DNA from: CAZELM01 sp964512995
GTDB taxonomy: Bacteria > CSSED10-310
Assembly: GCA_964512995.1 (NCBI GenBank)
Contig: CAZELM010000003.1
Span: 103,830 to 167,829, forward strand
Direction: 5' to 3'
DNA length: 64,000 bases
Shown here: piece by piece, positions 44,448 to 53,690 of the stretch
Layout: every line of letters begins with the position of its first letter
How positions within the stretch are numbered: the first letter of the stretch is position 1
Notes under the pieces: model-generated
What the model saw: the letters and a program-made list of their open reading frames with translations, nothing else
Database searches by the model: none
Told to the model about the DNA's origin: nothing
Program-made: the position numbers and the translations under genes

Positions 44448-45569
44448 GTGATCCGCACCCAGCCACATTTCCGTCATACCATAAATCATCATGAGCGAGG
44501 TATTGCTCTGTTGATGGTTCTCTTTATCGTGAGCCTTCTGATTATCATTGCGGCAGAGTTTACGTATACAACCAGGATGGAATTGGAGGCTGCGGAAAAC
44601 TTCAAGGAAGATGTTGAAGGTTATTACTATGCACATGCCGGTTTCCAATATGCGCTGACAGAAATAATTTCGGAGTTTGACTCCAATTACTTGTCTACGG
44701 ACGGCCAGGTTGGATTCTATCGGAATTGGAAAGACGAAAATGCCGAAAATCAGAACCAGGAGAGCGACGAGGAGACGATCGCATGGCCTCCGATCCCCAA
44801 CCGGTCGGGAGTTCCGTTGGGTGATGGTGCATTTGATTATATCATCACAGATGAAGAAGGACGGATTAATCTCAATTATCTGGAGACGCGCATTTCAGGA
44901 ACTTCAAAAACAGCACGTGAAGTCTTTCGGGAATTATTGGTAGAAACGGGAGTTGAAGAAGGGGAACCGGCGGATATCATTATTGATTCCATACTGGATT
45001 GGATCGATCGGGGGGATGAACATCGATTGAATGGTGCTGAAGATGACTGGTATGACAAAAATTTTCGAGAACAGGGGTTTGAAGAAGCGTATCACTGTAA
45101 GAACGGGAAATTGGACACGATCGAAGAGCTTCTGATGATTCGTGGTATGACACCGGACATTCTGTATGGGTCCAATTCCATTTACGCAAGCAGCAATTCC
45201 GATGAAACTCAGTACTCCGGTATATTACCCTATATTACTGTCTATGGATACAACCGCAGAATCAATCTGAATACAGCCCCTCCTTTACTTCTGAGAATTA
45301 TTGATCCCGACAGTGCAGATGAACGGATCGAAAAACGCGAAAATCCGGCGGAGAAAACCGGACGGAAACCATCTCGTACGTTTCGCGTTGAAGTCCGGGG
45401 GTATCGCAAAACAAGCTTGGTAAGTCATTATATATTGGCAGTTGTCCGGAGATCGTATTCAAAAGGCAATGGAGGAGGAGCTGAAATCTACTATTGGAAC
45501 GATGATGCATTGTCTTTTGGCTCTGATCTTTCTAGTTATCTTGAAGAGGATGTTGTAGACATTGAGTGA
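44448..45569 (+). CDS. gspK: Type II secretion minor pseudopilin GspK
   Basis: The 373-residue protein has the prepilin-like start RG/IALLMVLFIVSLLIIIAAEF. Its long C-terminal region has the GspK saposin-like/alpha domain features, including EEGRINLNYLE and an INLNTAPPLLLRII segment near residue 275. It caps the pseudopilus. The start is GTG with GGAGA upstream. The N-terminal cleavage residue after Gly is Ile and not Phe, as in many GspK proteins. Confidence 0.88.
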   Translation: MIRTQPHFRHTINHHERGIALLMVLFIVSLLIIIAAEFTYTTRMELEAAENFKEDVEGYYYAHAGFQYALTEIISEFDSNYLSTDGQVGFYRNWKDENAENQNQESDEETIAWPPIPNRSGVPLGDGAFDYIITDEEGRINLNYLETRISGTSKTAREVFRELLVETGVEEGEPADIIIDSILDWIDRGDEHRLNGAEDDWYDKNFREQGFEEAYHCKNGKLDTIEELLMIRGMTPDILYGSNSIYASSNSDETQYSGILPYITVYGYNRRINLNTAPPLLLRIIDPDSADERIEKRENPAEKTGRKPSRTFRVEVRGYRKTSLVSHYILAVVRRSYSKGNGGGAEIYYWNDDALSFGSDLSSYLEEDVVDIE

Positions 45570-45613
45570 TTTTTGGAGAAAATGATGTTGTATACCCAGG
45601 GAGTAGATCGTTG

Positions 45614-47641
45614 ATGGCGCAGACAGGAGTTGGAATTTATAAAGAAGGGAAAATCCTTTCTATAGCAGCAATTCAGAAAGGATATCGGCAATATTCACTC
45701 AAAGGGTGTCGTTCATTCGTGATTCAGAGCCAGGAAGCCGACGAGCTTTCTCTGAAAAATGAAATCACCGGATTCATCGAGACGTTTTTAAGCGAGCTAA
45801 AACTGAAGCCATCCTCCATTTCGTTCGGGTTATCACGAATTGATTTTCTCTGGAATCTGATTGAGATGCCGCCTGAACCTCGAAGTGATTTGCGGCAGAT
45901 GCTGAAATTTGAGTTGGACCAGTATATCCCAATAAATCCGGAATCCGTCTATTTCGATCTGTTGCCCATGCCCTATTCCGGCCAGGAAACAACGAGTGTA
46001 CTCCTGATCACAACCCCGCATAGCAAAGTAAACGCATGCCTGGCAATATTGGGCAATCATGGATTGAAACTCTCATCCATCGAACCTGCAGTACTGTCAC
46101 GACTCCGATTAGTAAAACTGATGTATGGAAGAGGTCCATTTCCGGAATATCTGATCGTTATATCTTTCGGGGAGCATTCATCAGAACTCCTGATTCTTGA
46201 CAAAGGCTTTCCGCTTCTGATTCGAACCATATCCAATCTCGATCCATGGGGACGAAATCTGATCCGGGAAGATGCCGAAGACCTGAATAAACAGACGGAT
46301 ATTCTGGCGGAATTAATACTGAATGAGCTGAAAATTTCTCATATCAGCATCGGACGCTCCCCCAATCTCGATGATCTGGATGAAATTATCACCATCGGAT
46401 CGGTTCAGGATGAGCTGATCCAGAAATTAGAAACAGCGTACAAGCATATTCGATTCCGGAGAATGGAACTGCCGGGATTAATTGCTGCAGATCAGAACCT
46501 GTGCGAAATCAACGCCGTATCACTGGCGTTTTTTGATGACGACGATGACGAGGAGATGATCAACCTGTTGCCCCAGGAATATCGACCCATACAGAAACAT
46601 ATCGGATCTATGGTCACTGGCGTAACATCTGGTATATTTTTGTCACTGATGATGATTGTGGCGGCAGATAATTTCTGGAAAACCGACCTGACATTATTGC
46701 AGACGAATGCACGAATCGCTTCACTGGACGAAAAAGTAAACCGAATCATGGACATCAATCGAGACTATGACTCGGTACGAAAGGATTTTGATTATTTTCT
46801 GGCTCGAAGCAGTTATTACCCGAGTGAGCTACAGATTCTGAAGGAGCTAACGACATTGTTGCCGGCAGAGGATAGTGACACACAGAAGAAGGTATGGCTG
46901 GAGTCTTACGAGAACAAAGATAATCAGATCATCATCAAAGGACAATCGGATTCGCCCGAAGGACTGATCAATCTACTCGAAGATTCACTTTTGTTTGAAA
47001 AAGTCCGATTTGAGGGGACCGTTACCGGGAGAAAATTCACGATAAAGGCCAGTCTTTCGAAAATTCAACAGGCTGAAGACATCCTGGATGATGAGGAAGA
47101 TAAAGAGAAGGATCAATCTTCCGGCGTGGAGTCGACTCCGTTACCGACTCCAAATGGAAGTACCCCCGACAGTGCCAAACCCGAAGAAACAAAGCTCCCT
47201 GATATACAATCAGATCCCAAAGATCAGAAAGATGAAAATATTCAACGGGGTCCCGCGTTTCCGCGGAAGAAACAGGATCCGGAAGTTCCAGAAAAGGAAG
47301 CCATCAATCAAGAATCTCCTCCCAATCAAATGGGAGAGGCTCCCGATATGGAGATGCCGGTTGAAAACATCAACGAGGGAATACCGCAAGAAAATTTGAA
47401 TAATCCCTCAGAAAATAGCCAGATTCCGGAACTCCCTCTCAATGAGGAAAATACTGATCCATCGAAAGATATTCTGCTTGATGCGATTCAACAACAAGAT
47501 GAGCAGCGTTTATCTGAAAACAGCGAACCGATTCCACCACCGCCAGACCATCCTCCAGATGATGCCGCAGAGAATTTTATAGAATTTTTAAGGACAAATA
47601 CGGATGAACGGAATGAAGAAGCTCATCGGGAGGATCACTAA
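45614..47641 (+). CDS. gspL: GspL-type protein (PilM-PilN-like fusion) with acidic Pro-rich tail
   Basis: The 675-residue protein starts with an actin-like PilM/GspL cytoplasmic domain (LRQMLKFELDQYIPINPESVYFDL). At about residue 315, after an acidic FFDDDDDEE linker, comes MINLLPQEYRPIQ, which looks like the start of a PilN protein, then a membrane helix (about 335-355), a coiled coil and a ferredoxin-like periplasmic domain. The last 170 residues are Pro/Glu/Asn-rich. The ATG at 45614 is preceded by GGGAG; an earlier GTG (45566) overlaps gspK. GspL links GspE to the pseudopilus. Confidence 0.82.
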   Translation: MAQTGVGIYKEGKILSIAAIQKGYRQYSLKGCRSFVIQSQEADELSLKNEITGFIETFLSELKLKPSSISFGLSRIDFLWNLIEMPPEPRSDLRQMLKFELDQYIPINPESVYFDLLPMPYSGQETTSVLLITTPHSKVNACLAILGNHGLKLSSIEPAVLSRLRLVKLMYGRGPFPEYLIVISFGEHSSELLILDKGFPLLIRTISNLDPWGRNLIREDAEDLNKQTDILAELILNELKISHISIGRSPNLDDLDEIITIGSVQDELIQKLETAYKHIRFRRMELPGLIAADQNLCEINAVSLAFFDDDDDEEMINLLPQEYRPIQKHIGSMVTGVTSGIFLSLMMIVAADNFWKTDLTLLQTNARIASLDEKVNRIMDINRDYDSVRKDFDYFLARSSYYPSELQILKELTTLLPAEDSDTQKKVWLESYENKDNQIIIKGQSDSPEGLINLLEDSLLFEKVRFEGTVTGRKFTIKASLSKIQQAEDILDDEEDKEKDQSSGVESTPLPTPNGSTPDSAKPEETKLPDIQSDPKDQKDENIQRGPAFPRKKQDPEVPEKEAINQESPPNQMGEAPDMEMPVENINEGIPQENLNNPSENSQIPELPLNEENTDPSKDILLDAIQQQDEQRLSENSEPIPPPPDHPPDDAAENFIEFLRTNTDERNEEAHREDH

Positions 47642-47644
47642 CTC

Positions 47645-48271
47645 ATGGCAAAATTGTCTCGCTTCTGGCAACAACTCTCTTCCAGAGAACGAGTGATTAT
47701 TTCGATCGGCATCGTCATCGGAATAATATTTTTGACTGTAAATTACGTTTTTGATCCCATTTATGCAGCCTATCAACGCATGCAGGATGATCTGGAAGCA
47801 CAACAGAATTTGCTCAAACGGTATGAACATCTGGTGGAGACGTCCGATAAGGCTCGAGATAAGCTCCTGAAAATGAAAACGATCGAACAGGGTATCAGTC
47901 AGATATTGTTGGATAGTGAGACCTCGGATCTTGCCAATGCCGAACTCCAGGGTCTGGTAAAAACCATCGCTCAGAAAGCGGATATCTCCTTCAGCCGGAT
48001 TACTCCCAATAAAAGTATCGAAGAAAACGGATTCATCGAAGTAGGGTTGAAGGTTCCGTTCAAAGGGACAATCCGCCAGATTGAATTACTTTTGTTCGAA
48101 TTGGAGCAGGCTCCCAAATTTATTCAGGTGAAAAAGCTGTTCGTCAGAAACCAGAGAAGTAATCAAACGGAGTTGGATGTTGATTTGGAATTGGCTGCTT
48201 TCATCCGGGGAGGTGCTGAATCGACGCCGCCCACAACAGAACCAGAAAAAGAAAAATCCGAAGAATCGTGA
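47645..48271 (+). CDS. gspM: GspM (PilO-like) inner-membrane protein
   Basis: The 208-residue product has one N-terminal membrane helix (about 18-35, IISIGIVIGIIFLTVNYVF), a coiled coil (about 40-80), then a ferredoxin-like periplasmic domain with FKGTIRQIELLLFELEQAPKF, as in PilO/GspM. GspM partners GspL. GGGAGG lies before the ATG. The fold assignment is by topology and position after gspL. Confidence 0.78.
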   Translation: MAKLSRFWQQLSSRERVIISIGIVIGIIFLTVNYVFDPIYAAYQRMQDDLEAQQNLLKRYEHLVETSDKARDKLLKMKTIEQGISQILLDSETSDLANAELQGLVKTIAQKADISFSRITPNKSIEENGFIEVGLKVPFKGTIRQIELLLFELEQAPKFIQVKKLFVRNQRSNQTELDVDLELAAFIRGGAESTPPTTEPEKEKSEES

Positions 48272-48399
48272 ACATCGCGCATTGTGATAAATGGTGTTTT
48301 TATAATGGAGAGTATCAGCAGAAGCATCTTGGTAAAATCCAGTATTTTCTCTCAATGCCACACAGTTAGAGGTCATTGCACTGTTTGAAGGAGGATTTA

Positions 48400-50637
48400 A
48401 TGTCTCGCCGTTGGATAGGAATTCTGATTTTTATAATGGTCGTTCAAAGTGGATGCCTTTTCATCACCCGAAACGATCAACCAACAGACGTCATTCCCCA
48501 AGAGGGGTTAACCGAGGGTGAACCTGTAACGCCCGTGGATACTCCGGTCGTGGAATCGACCGCCACACCAATCCCAACAGCTACTCCTCAATTATCTTCT
48601 GAGCCTGCTGAAACCCCATCACCCATACCTACGAATACACCGGAACCAAGTCCGACCCTGTCTCCCGGAGATCTCGAACTGATCCAGATGAACTTTGAAG
48701 ATGCTTCCCTGCGCGAAATTCTGATCTATCTGGCTGAGTTGGCAGGCTGGGACTATCTGATCAGTCCGGAAGTCGGATCGGGTTCTGTAACCCTTCGAAC
48801 AACAAAACCATTCCGAAAAGTGGATGTTGAGAAAGTGTTATACAGCATTCTTGATATGAATAATCTGGCGATTGTCAATGGACCTGAAACATCAGAAGGA
48901 AAACCGGCGTTTAAGAAAATCATCCCGAAACCAGATGCCAAACATAGTCCGATTACCACACGGAAAGGAAAAGATCTCTCCAGAATTCCGCAAGAAGATG
49001 TACTGGTCACTCAGATCGTAGCCACTGAATTTGTCTCTCCAGACGATATCCTGAATGTGATCCGTCCATTGATCTCCCCGGATGCCACTATTATTACCCA
49101 TTCCGGCGCCAATATGATGATCATTACCGATACGTCTTCCAATATCCGCCGGCTTCTGGATATTGTCCAATTGCTGGATCAGGAAACGGCGTTATATGAG
49201 CTGGAAATTTATCAGATCAAATATGGCGATGTGCAGGACATCCAATCGGTGTTGGATCGTGTGCTGGGCGCCCGTGTGTCGCTTGGTGGAGCAGCCGGTA
49301 TCCAGGCAGCCGGCGGTGCAAAAGCCAAGAAACCACCCGGAGTTCCAGCGAAAACGGGAGGAGCAGAAGTCAATGCGATCATGATTCCGGATACACGGTC
49401 GAATTCATTGATCGTGTTTGCGTTACGGAAAGATCTGGAGTTCATCCGGGAAATTATTTCGATTCTGGATGTGGATATTTACGTCAACAAAAAGGCGTAC
49501 ATCTATTATGTCGAGAATGCGATCGCTTCTGAGTTGTCCGGGCTGCTGGAAGCGGTGTTTACCGGGAGAGACGATAGCCCAGGCGGTTCCACACGCCGCA
49601 CTACCGCTCCAGGCCGGAAAACAACCCAACCCGCAGCCAATCCTGCTGGCGTCACAACGATTGGAGGCGCTGCTGATTTGCAGGGGGATGTCAGTATTGT
49701 CGCTGATGAACGTACGAATGCGCTTATTATCGTGACCGCTCCCGTAAATTATCCTTATATTGTCGAAACAATCAAAATGCTTGATATCATGCCCAAACAA
49801 GTATTGATCGAGGTATTGATTGCCGATGTGACACTGGATCAAAATTCCGAGTTTGGAATCACATGGGATCTTCGCAGCGAAGGATCACTGGATATCGGCG
49901 GCGATCGATATAATTTTGATGCCATCTCCAGCCAGACGGTTGGAGGACCGGGAAGCGGTTTCGTATACGAGTTGTTTGAAGCCGATCGGTTCAAGGCGTT
50001 GATTTCAGCAAAAGCCAATGAAAACAAACTGGAAATTTTGTCCAGTCCGCATGTTGTCGTGGCGAATAACCAGGAAGCGACCATTGATGTCGGCTCAGAT
50101 GTACCGGTTGTGACATCTGAAGCTGATGCAGGTACCGATGCATCCGGACGCCGTCAATACAACCGGACGATCGAATACCGTAAAACCGGAATCCTTCTCC
50201 GTGTCGTTCCTCATATCAATTCCGCACACTTTGTGAATCTCGAAATATCTCAGGAAGTCTCCAACATTTCCGAAACAGCACTCGAAGGAATCAACTCACC
50301 AATCATCGAAACCCGTAAAGCAACGACCGCGGTCATGGTTGGAGACAGTCAAACGCTCGTGATCGGCGGACTGATACAGCGCTCGAAGAATCCATCCCGT
50401 GAAGGTGTTCCGTGGTTCTATCGCATTCCCATATTGAAATACCTCTTTGGTAAACACAAATATTCGGAACGCGCTTCGGAATTATTGATCTTCTTGACCC
50501 CATACGTCGTAAACTCACCGGAAGATGCTTATGATTTATCGGAACAGTTAAAAAATAAAATCAACATCAATAAAAGTTTCTATGAAGATTTCATCGGTAT
50601 GGAACCCCAGAAAGAACAAAGGAGATCCAAAGAATGA
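48400..50637 (+). CDS. gspD: Type II secretion secretin GspD, predicted lipoprotein
   Basis: GspD forms the outer-membrane channel. The 745-residue product has a lipoprotein-type signal (IFIMVVQSGC), a Pro/Thr-rich linker (about 30-90), an N0 domain (MNFEDASLREILIYLAELAGWD), N1-N3 domains and the C-terminal secretin core (VASD-like VGSDVPVVTS, LEISQEVSNIS, GDSQTLVIGGLIQR, LLIFLTPYVV). Most GspD proteins are not lipidated at their own N-terminus, so this is unusual and may remove the need for a pilotin. GGAGG precedes the ATG at 48400. No gspC is present. Confidence 0.92.
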   Translation: MSRRWIGILIFIMVVQSGCLFITRNDQPTDVIPQEGLTEGEPVTPVDTPVVESTATPIPTATPQLSSEPAETPSPIPTNTPEPSPTLSPGDLELIQMNFEDASLREILIYLAELAGWDYLISPEVGSGSVTLRTTKPFRKVDVEKVLYSILDMNNLAIVNGPETSEGKPAFKKIIPKPDAKHSPITTRKGKDLSRIPQEDVLVTQIVATEFVSPDDILNVIRPLISPDATIITHSGANMMIITDTSSNIRRLLDIVQLLDQETALYELEIYQIKYGDVQDIQSVLDRVLGARVSLGGAAGIQAAGGAKAKKPPGVPAKTGGAEVNAIMIPDTRSNSLIVFALRKDLEFIREIISILDVDIYVNKKAYIYYVENAIASELSGLLEAVFTGRDDSPGGSTRRTTAPGRKTTQPAANPAGVTTIGGAADLQGDVSIVADERTNALIIVTAPVNYPYIVETIKMLDIMPKQVLIEVLIADVTLDQNSEFGITWDLRSEGSLDIGGDRYNFDAISSQTVGGPGSGFVYELFEADRFKALISAKANENKLEILSSPHVVVANNQEATIDVGSDVPVVTSEADAGTDASGRRQYNRTIEYRKTGILLRVVPHINSAHFVNLEISQEVSNISETALEGINSPIIETRKATTAVMVGDSQTLVIGGLIQRSKNPSREGVPWFYRIPILKYLFGKHKYSERASELLIFLTPYVVNSPEDAYDLSEQLKNKININKSFYEDFIGMEPQKEQRRSKE

Positions 50638-51824
50638 ACCCGTTTAATCGTATTACCGTGTGGAGTCTTTTCACCGGAGGCATTGTCATCGCAGTGTTCT
50701 TGCTGGGAGTCTGGTCATGCGATGCTCCGGATCCAACAGGGCCGGCAGCGACCGCACGAATCAAACTGACCACAACGGATGATACACTGCCGGCAGATGG
50801 CACTTCCACCGCATTGATTACGGCTTATATCAAAGATCCGCGAGGCAACCCTGCGGAAGGACCCATTTACTGGTCGACATCCTGTGGACGCCTGGATAAA
50901 TCCGGTGAGACGATGAGCGGGGGAGTATCCTCGGTAACCCTGACAGCTCCCAATTTCCCCTGTACCGCAGTCATTACAGCAGACGCAGTTCATGCAAAGA
51001 CATCCATCGAGATTGTTTGCTATTCTGTCGAAGCCCAGTCGATCACATTGTCTGCCAATCCGGATGACATTCCTTCGGACGGTGTATCTAAATCCACAAT
51101 CTCCGCTTACGTGATCGATGATCGGGGTCTTCCGGTTCCGGATGGCACCACGATTCAATTTACATCGACCGGGGGGACATTATCTTCGAATTCTGCGACA
51201 ACCGATGGCGGCCGGACACAGATCACGTTGACCAGCGAAACCATCCCCAAGGATGTGACGGTGTTCGGAACATCTGGAAATTCCGTTGGAGATGTGCGGG
51301 TACGTTTCTATTCGACGGCCGTCGGGCGGATTGAATTGCGTGCCAATCCGAGCAGTGGTATTCCTGCGGATGGAAACTCCTCGTCCATCATCACCGCTTC
51401 GGTGTACGATGTATATAACAATCCCGTTCCGGACGGAACCGTGGTACGCTTTACCACAACATGGGGTAGTCTGGAAGCGATGCAAGTGACAACCCTGAAA
51501 GGAATTGGGACTGTCCGTTTATTCAGTTATTATGATTCTGATTTGAACCATTCAGCCAGGGTTACAGCGGTGAGTGGAGATAAATCAGCGACAATTGTTG
51601 TTGGCTTTGAGCGCTACTCTGGACCACCTCGTACACCCAACACCCCATTACCAACCAGCACCCCCACTCAGTCGATTGTTCCTACGAATACGCCCTCACC
51701 TTCTCCAGTCAAAACCCAGACTCCATCACCAACTCCGGCTTCCACTTCGACTTCCACTCCCCATCCGACAACGACACCGTCTCCGCTGCCGGCACTTCCC
51801 ACCCAATCAGTGAAACAATTGTAA
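50634..51824 (+). CDS. Ig-like domain lipoprotein at the end of the T2SS operon
   Basis: The 396-residue product has a lipoprotein-like signal (FLLGVWSC; the -2 Trp is atypical) and three invasin-type bacterial Ig-like repeats of about 95 residues (about 40-133, 134-232 and 233-335), each with a DGTS/DGVS-type loop and a P-(V)PDGT turn. A Thr/Pro-rich tail of about 60 residues ends the protein. It overlaps gspD by 4 bp, so it is in the T2SS operon. It is probably surface exposed and may serve secretion or adhesion. Confidence 0.75.
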   Translation: MNPFNRITVWSLFTGGIVIAVFLLGVWSCDAPDPTGPAATARIKLTTTDDTLPADGTSTALITAYIKDPRGNPAEGPIYWSTSCGRLDKSGETMSGGVSSVTLTAPNFPCTAVITADAVHAKTSIEIVCYSVEAQSITLSANPDDIPSDGVSKSTISAYVIDDRGLPVPDGTTIQFTSTGGTLSSNSATTDGGRTQITLTSETIPKDVTVFGTSGNSVGDVRVRFYSTAVGRIELRANPSSGIPADGNSSSIITASVYDVYNNPVPDGTVVRFTTTWGSLEAMQVTTLKGIGTVRLFSYYDSDLNHSARVTAVSGDKSATIVVGFERYSGPPRTPNTPLPTSTPTQSIVPTNTPSPSPVKTQTPSPTPASTSTSTPHPTTTPSPLPALPTQSVKQL

Positions 51825-51858
51825 ATCACCAATAATCAGAGGTGGGAGTATTCATCAG

Positions 51859-53382
51859 ATGGCATCATATCTAAAGCAGGGGATGATCGATCTGTCACGG
51901 ATCTATTGCTTCTGTGCAATCCTGCTCATCGGGATATCGATATTACCGGAAGGCTCGGTAGCAGAGGAGCTTCATGTCCCATCGATGTATTCGACCATCC
52001 AATCCGCAGCAGATGCCGCACAGGATGGTGATGTCGTGTTGATAGACCGCGGGATTTATTCCGGCGAAGGCAATAAAAATATCGATCTGCATGGGAAATC
52101 CATCGCAGTCCGCTCCGTCTATGGACCTTATCAATGCATCATTGATTTGGAGCATAATGGCAGGGGATTTTATTTTCAGGGTGAGTCACAGGCAATCATT
52201 GACGGATTAACCATTCGGAATGGCTTGGAAGAGAATGGCGCTGCGATTTTCTGTTATCCCAATGCATCTCCATCGCTTACCAACTGCATCCTGGAGAACA
52301 ATCAGGCGACTGGTGATGGCGGTGCGTTGTATTGTTTCTCGTTTTCATCTCCCACACTGACCAATTGCCTGATCGTCGAGAATTCGGCGTTCCGTGGAGG
52401 CGCATTATTTTCCAGTTTCGATTCATCTCCCTCCTGCGTCAATTGCACATTTGTGAATAACAGTGCTGATACCGGAGGAGCGGTCTTTTGCAGTGAACGA
52501 TCCGATCTCACCATCAAAAATGCTATTTTGTGGCATAACCAACCATCCCCATTTTATATCGAAGAGAGCCATCCCTCCATCACATTTTGTGATATACAGG
52601 GTGGATTCCCTGGTGTTGGGAATATGGATATGGAGCCGATATTTATTCAGGGTTACTGGGGAGGGTATTATCTGAGCCAGGTTCAATCCGGAGAACCGAT
52701 CGACAGCCCCTGTGTGAATGCGGGTGAAGAAGCCTCTGATATCATTTGCTACTCCATTCATGGAGGGCGGATCTGTATGAGCGATATGACGATGAGCAGT
52801 ATGGATATTCCGGATACCGGGATTGTCGATATGGGATTTCATTATCTGCCGCGTGATTACGCAACACCAACACCAGCTCCGACCATGACACCATCGCCAT
52901 CCGATACACCAACACCCATCGATACCCAATCACCAACGGGCACAGCCACGCCAACAGCATCACCAACTCCGACAATACCTGAAACCCCCACTATCACGCC
53001 AGAGCCGACACCCCTATATCAGATCGATCTGATTATGCCATCGGATTATTTCGCTCCCGGAGATCCATTTGACCTGATTCTGCATATCCATAATCATTTT
53101 GGTCTGCCGCTGATCGATGTTCCGGTTCTGGTTGTTCTGAACGTGCATGGTCATTATTGGTATTATCCGGAATGGTCCAGCGAACCGGGCGTTCGATATG
53201 TATCTTTCCCTAATGGTGAATCCGGTTTCTACGTGGTCGGGGCTATGGAGTGGCCGGAAACAGGATCATTTTCCATGAGCGGCATCCAATTCTGGGCAGC
53301 GCTCCTGAGTCAGGATTTTGAAGATGTCATCGGAGATGAAAACGGAATCGCGAGTGTATCGTTTGGTTTTGGCCCCCGGTGA
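51859..53382 (+). CDS. Exported right-handed beta-helix protein with shared C-terminal domain
   Basis: The 507-residue product has a signal peptide (CAILLIGISILPEGSVAEE), then beta-helix repeats (about 35-330) with recurring NC(I/L/T)-(V/F)-NN and GGA(L) turns, a Pro/Thr-rich linker (about 335-385) and a C-terminal domain of about 115 residues. That domain matches those of the proteins at 9060 and 53691. It starts 34 bp after the Ig-like gene on the same strand, and GAGG lies upstream of the ATG, so it may belong to the T2SS operon. It is likely a secreted substrate. Confidence 0.8.
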   Translation: MASYLKQGMIDLSRIYCFCAILLIGISILPEGSVAEELHVPSMYSTIQSAADAAQDGDVVLIDRGIYSGEGNKNIDLHGKSIAVRSVYGPYQCIIDLEHNGRGFYFQGESQAIIDGLTIRNGLEENGAAIFCYPNASPSLTNCILENNQATGDGGALYCFSFSSPTLTNCLIVENSAFRGGALFSSFDSSPSCVNCTFVNNSADTGGAVFCSERSDLTIKNAILWHNQPSPFYIEESHPSITFCDIQGGFPGVGNMDMEPIFIQGYWGGYYLSQVQSGEPIDSPCVNAGEEASDIICYSIHGGRICMSDMTMSSMDIPDTGIVDMGFHYLPRDYATPTPAPTMTPSPSDTPTPIDTQSPTGTATPTASPTPTIPETPTITPEPTPLYQIDLIMPSDYFAPGDPFDLILHIHNHFGLPLIDVPVLVVLNVHGHYWYYPEWSSEPGVRYVSFPNGESGFYVVGAMEWPETGSFSMSGIQFWAALLSQDFEDVIGDENGIASVSFGFGPR

Positions 53383-53632
53383 GATCGTACAAAGGATTTA
53401 TTCTGCCATCTGTTGCTGGCCCAACCGGCTGTCAGATTTTAGTTCTCCCATATGAGTATCAACACGTTCGTTTCAGGATCAACCGATGAGTGAACGAGAA
53501 TCCAAATCGGCACATCGGTTCATTCTCTGGCGGAATCACGCGCAGAACCCTTCCTTGCCCTGACCCAGTTATTAAAAGTGGATCATTGTATTTGCAAATG
53601 AATATTGAATGGTACTGACCGATTGCCCATAA
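53383..53632. other. Intergenic after the beta-helix gene
   Basis: This is the plus-strand side of the convergent spacer between the beta-helix gene and the M6 protease. No open frame or RNA gene is supported here. It ends in the terminator listed next. Confidence 0.5.
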
Positions 53633-53660
53633 AAAACCCTCCCGCTATGGGGAGGGTTTT
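53633..53660. terminator. Bidirectional rho-independent terminator
   Basis: AAAACCCTCCC (53633-53643) pairs with GGGAGGGTTTT (53650-53660) around a 6-nt loop. An A-run on the left and a T-run on the right make it work on both strands. It lies between the convergent beta-helix and M6 protease genes. Confidence 0.9.
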
Positions 53661-53690
53661 CAATATGAACCGTTGATGTTTCCCGAAATC

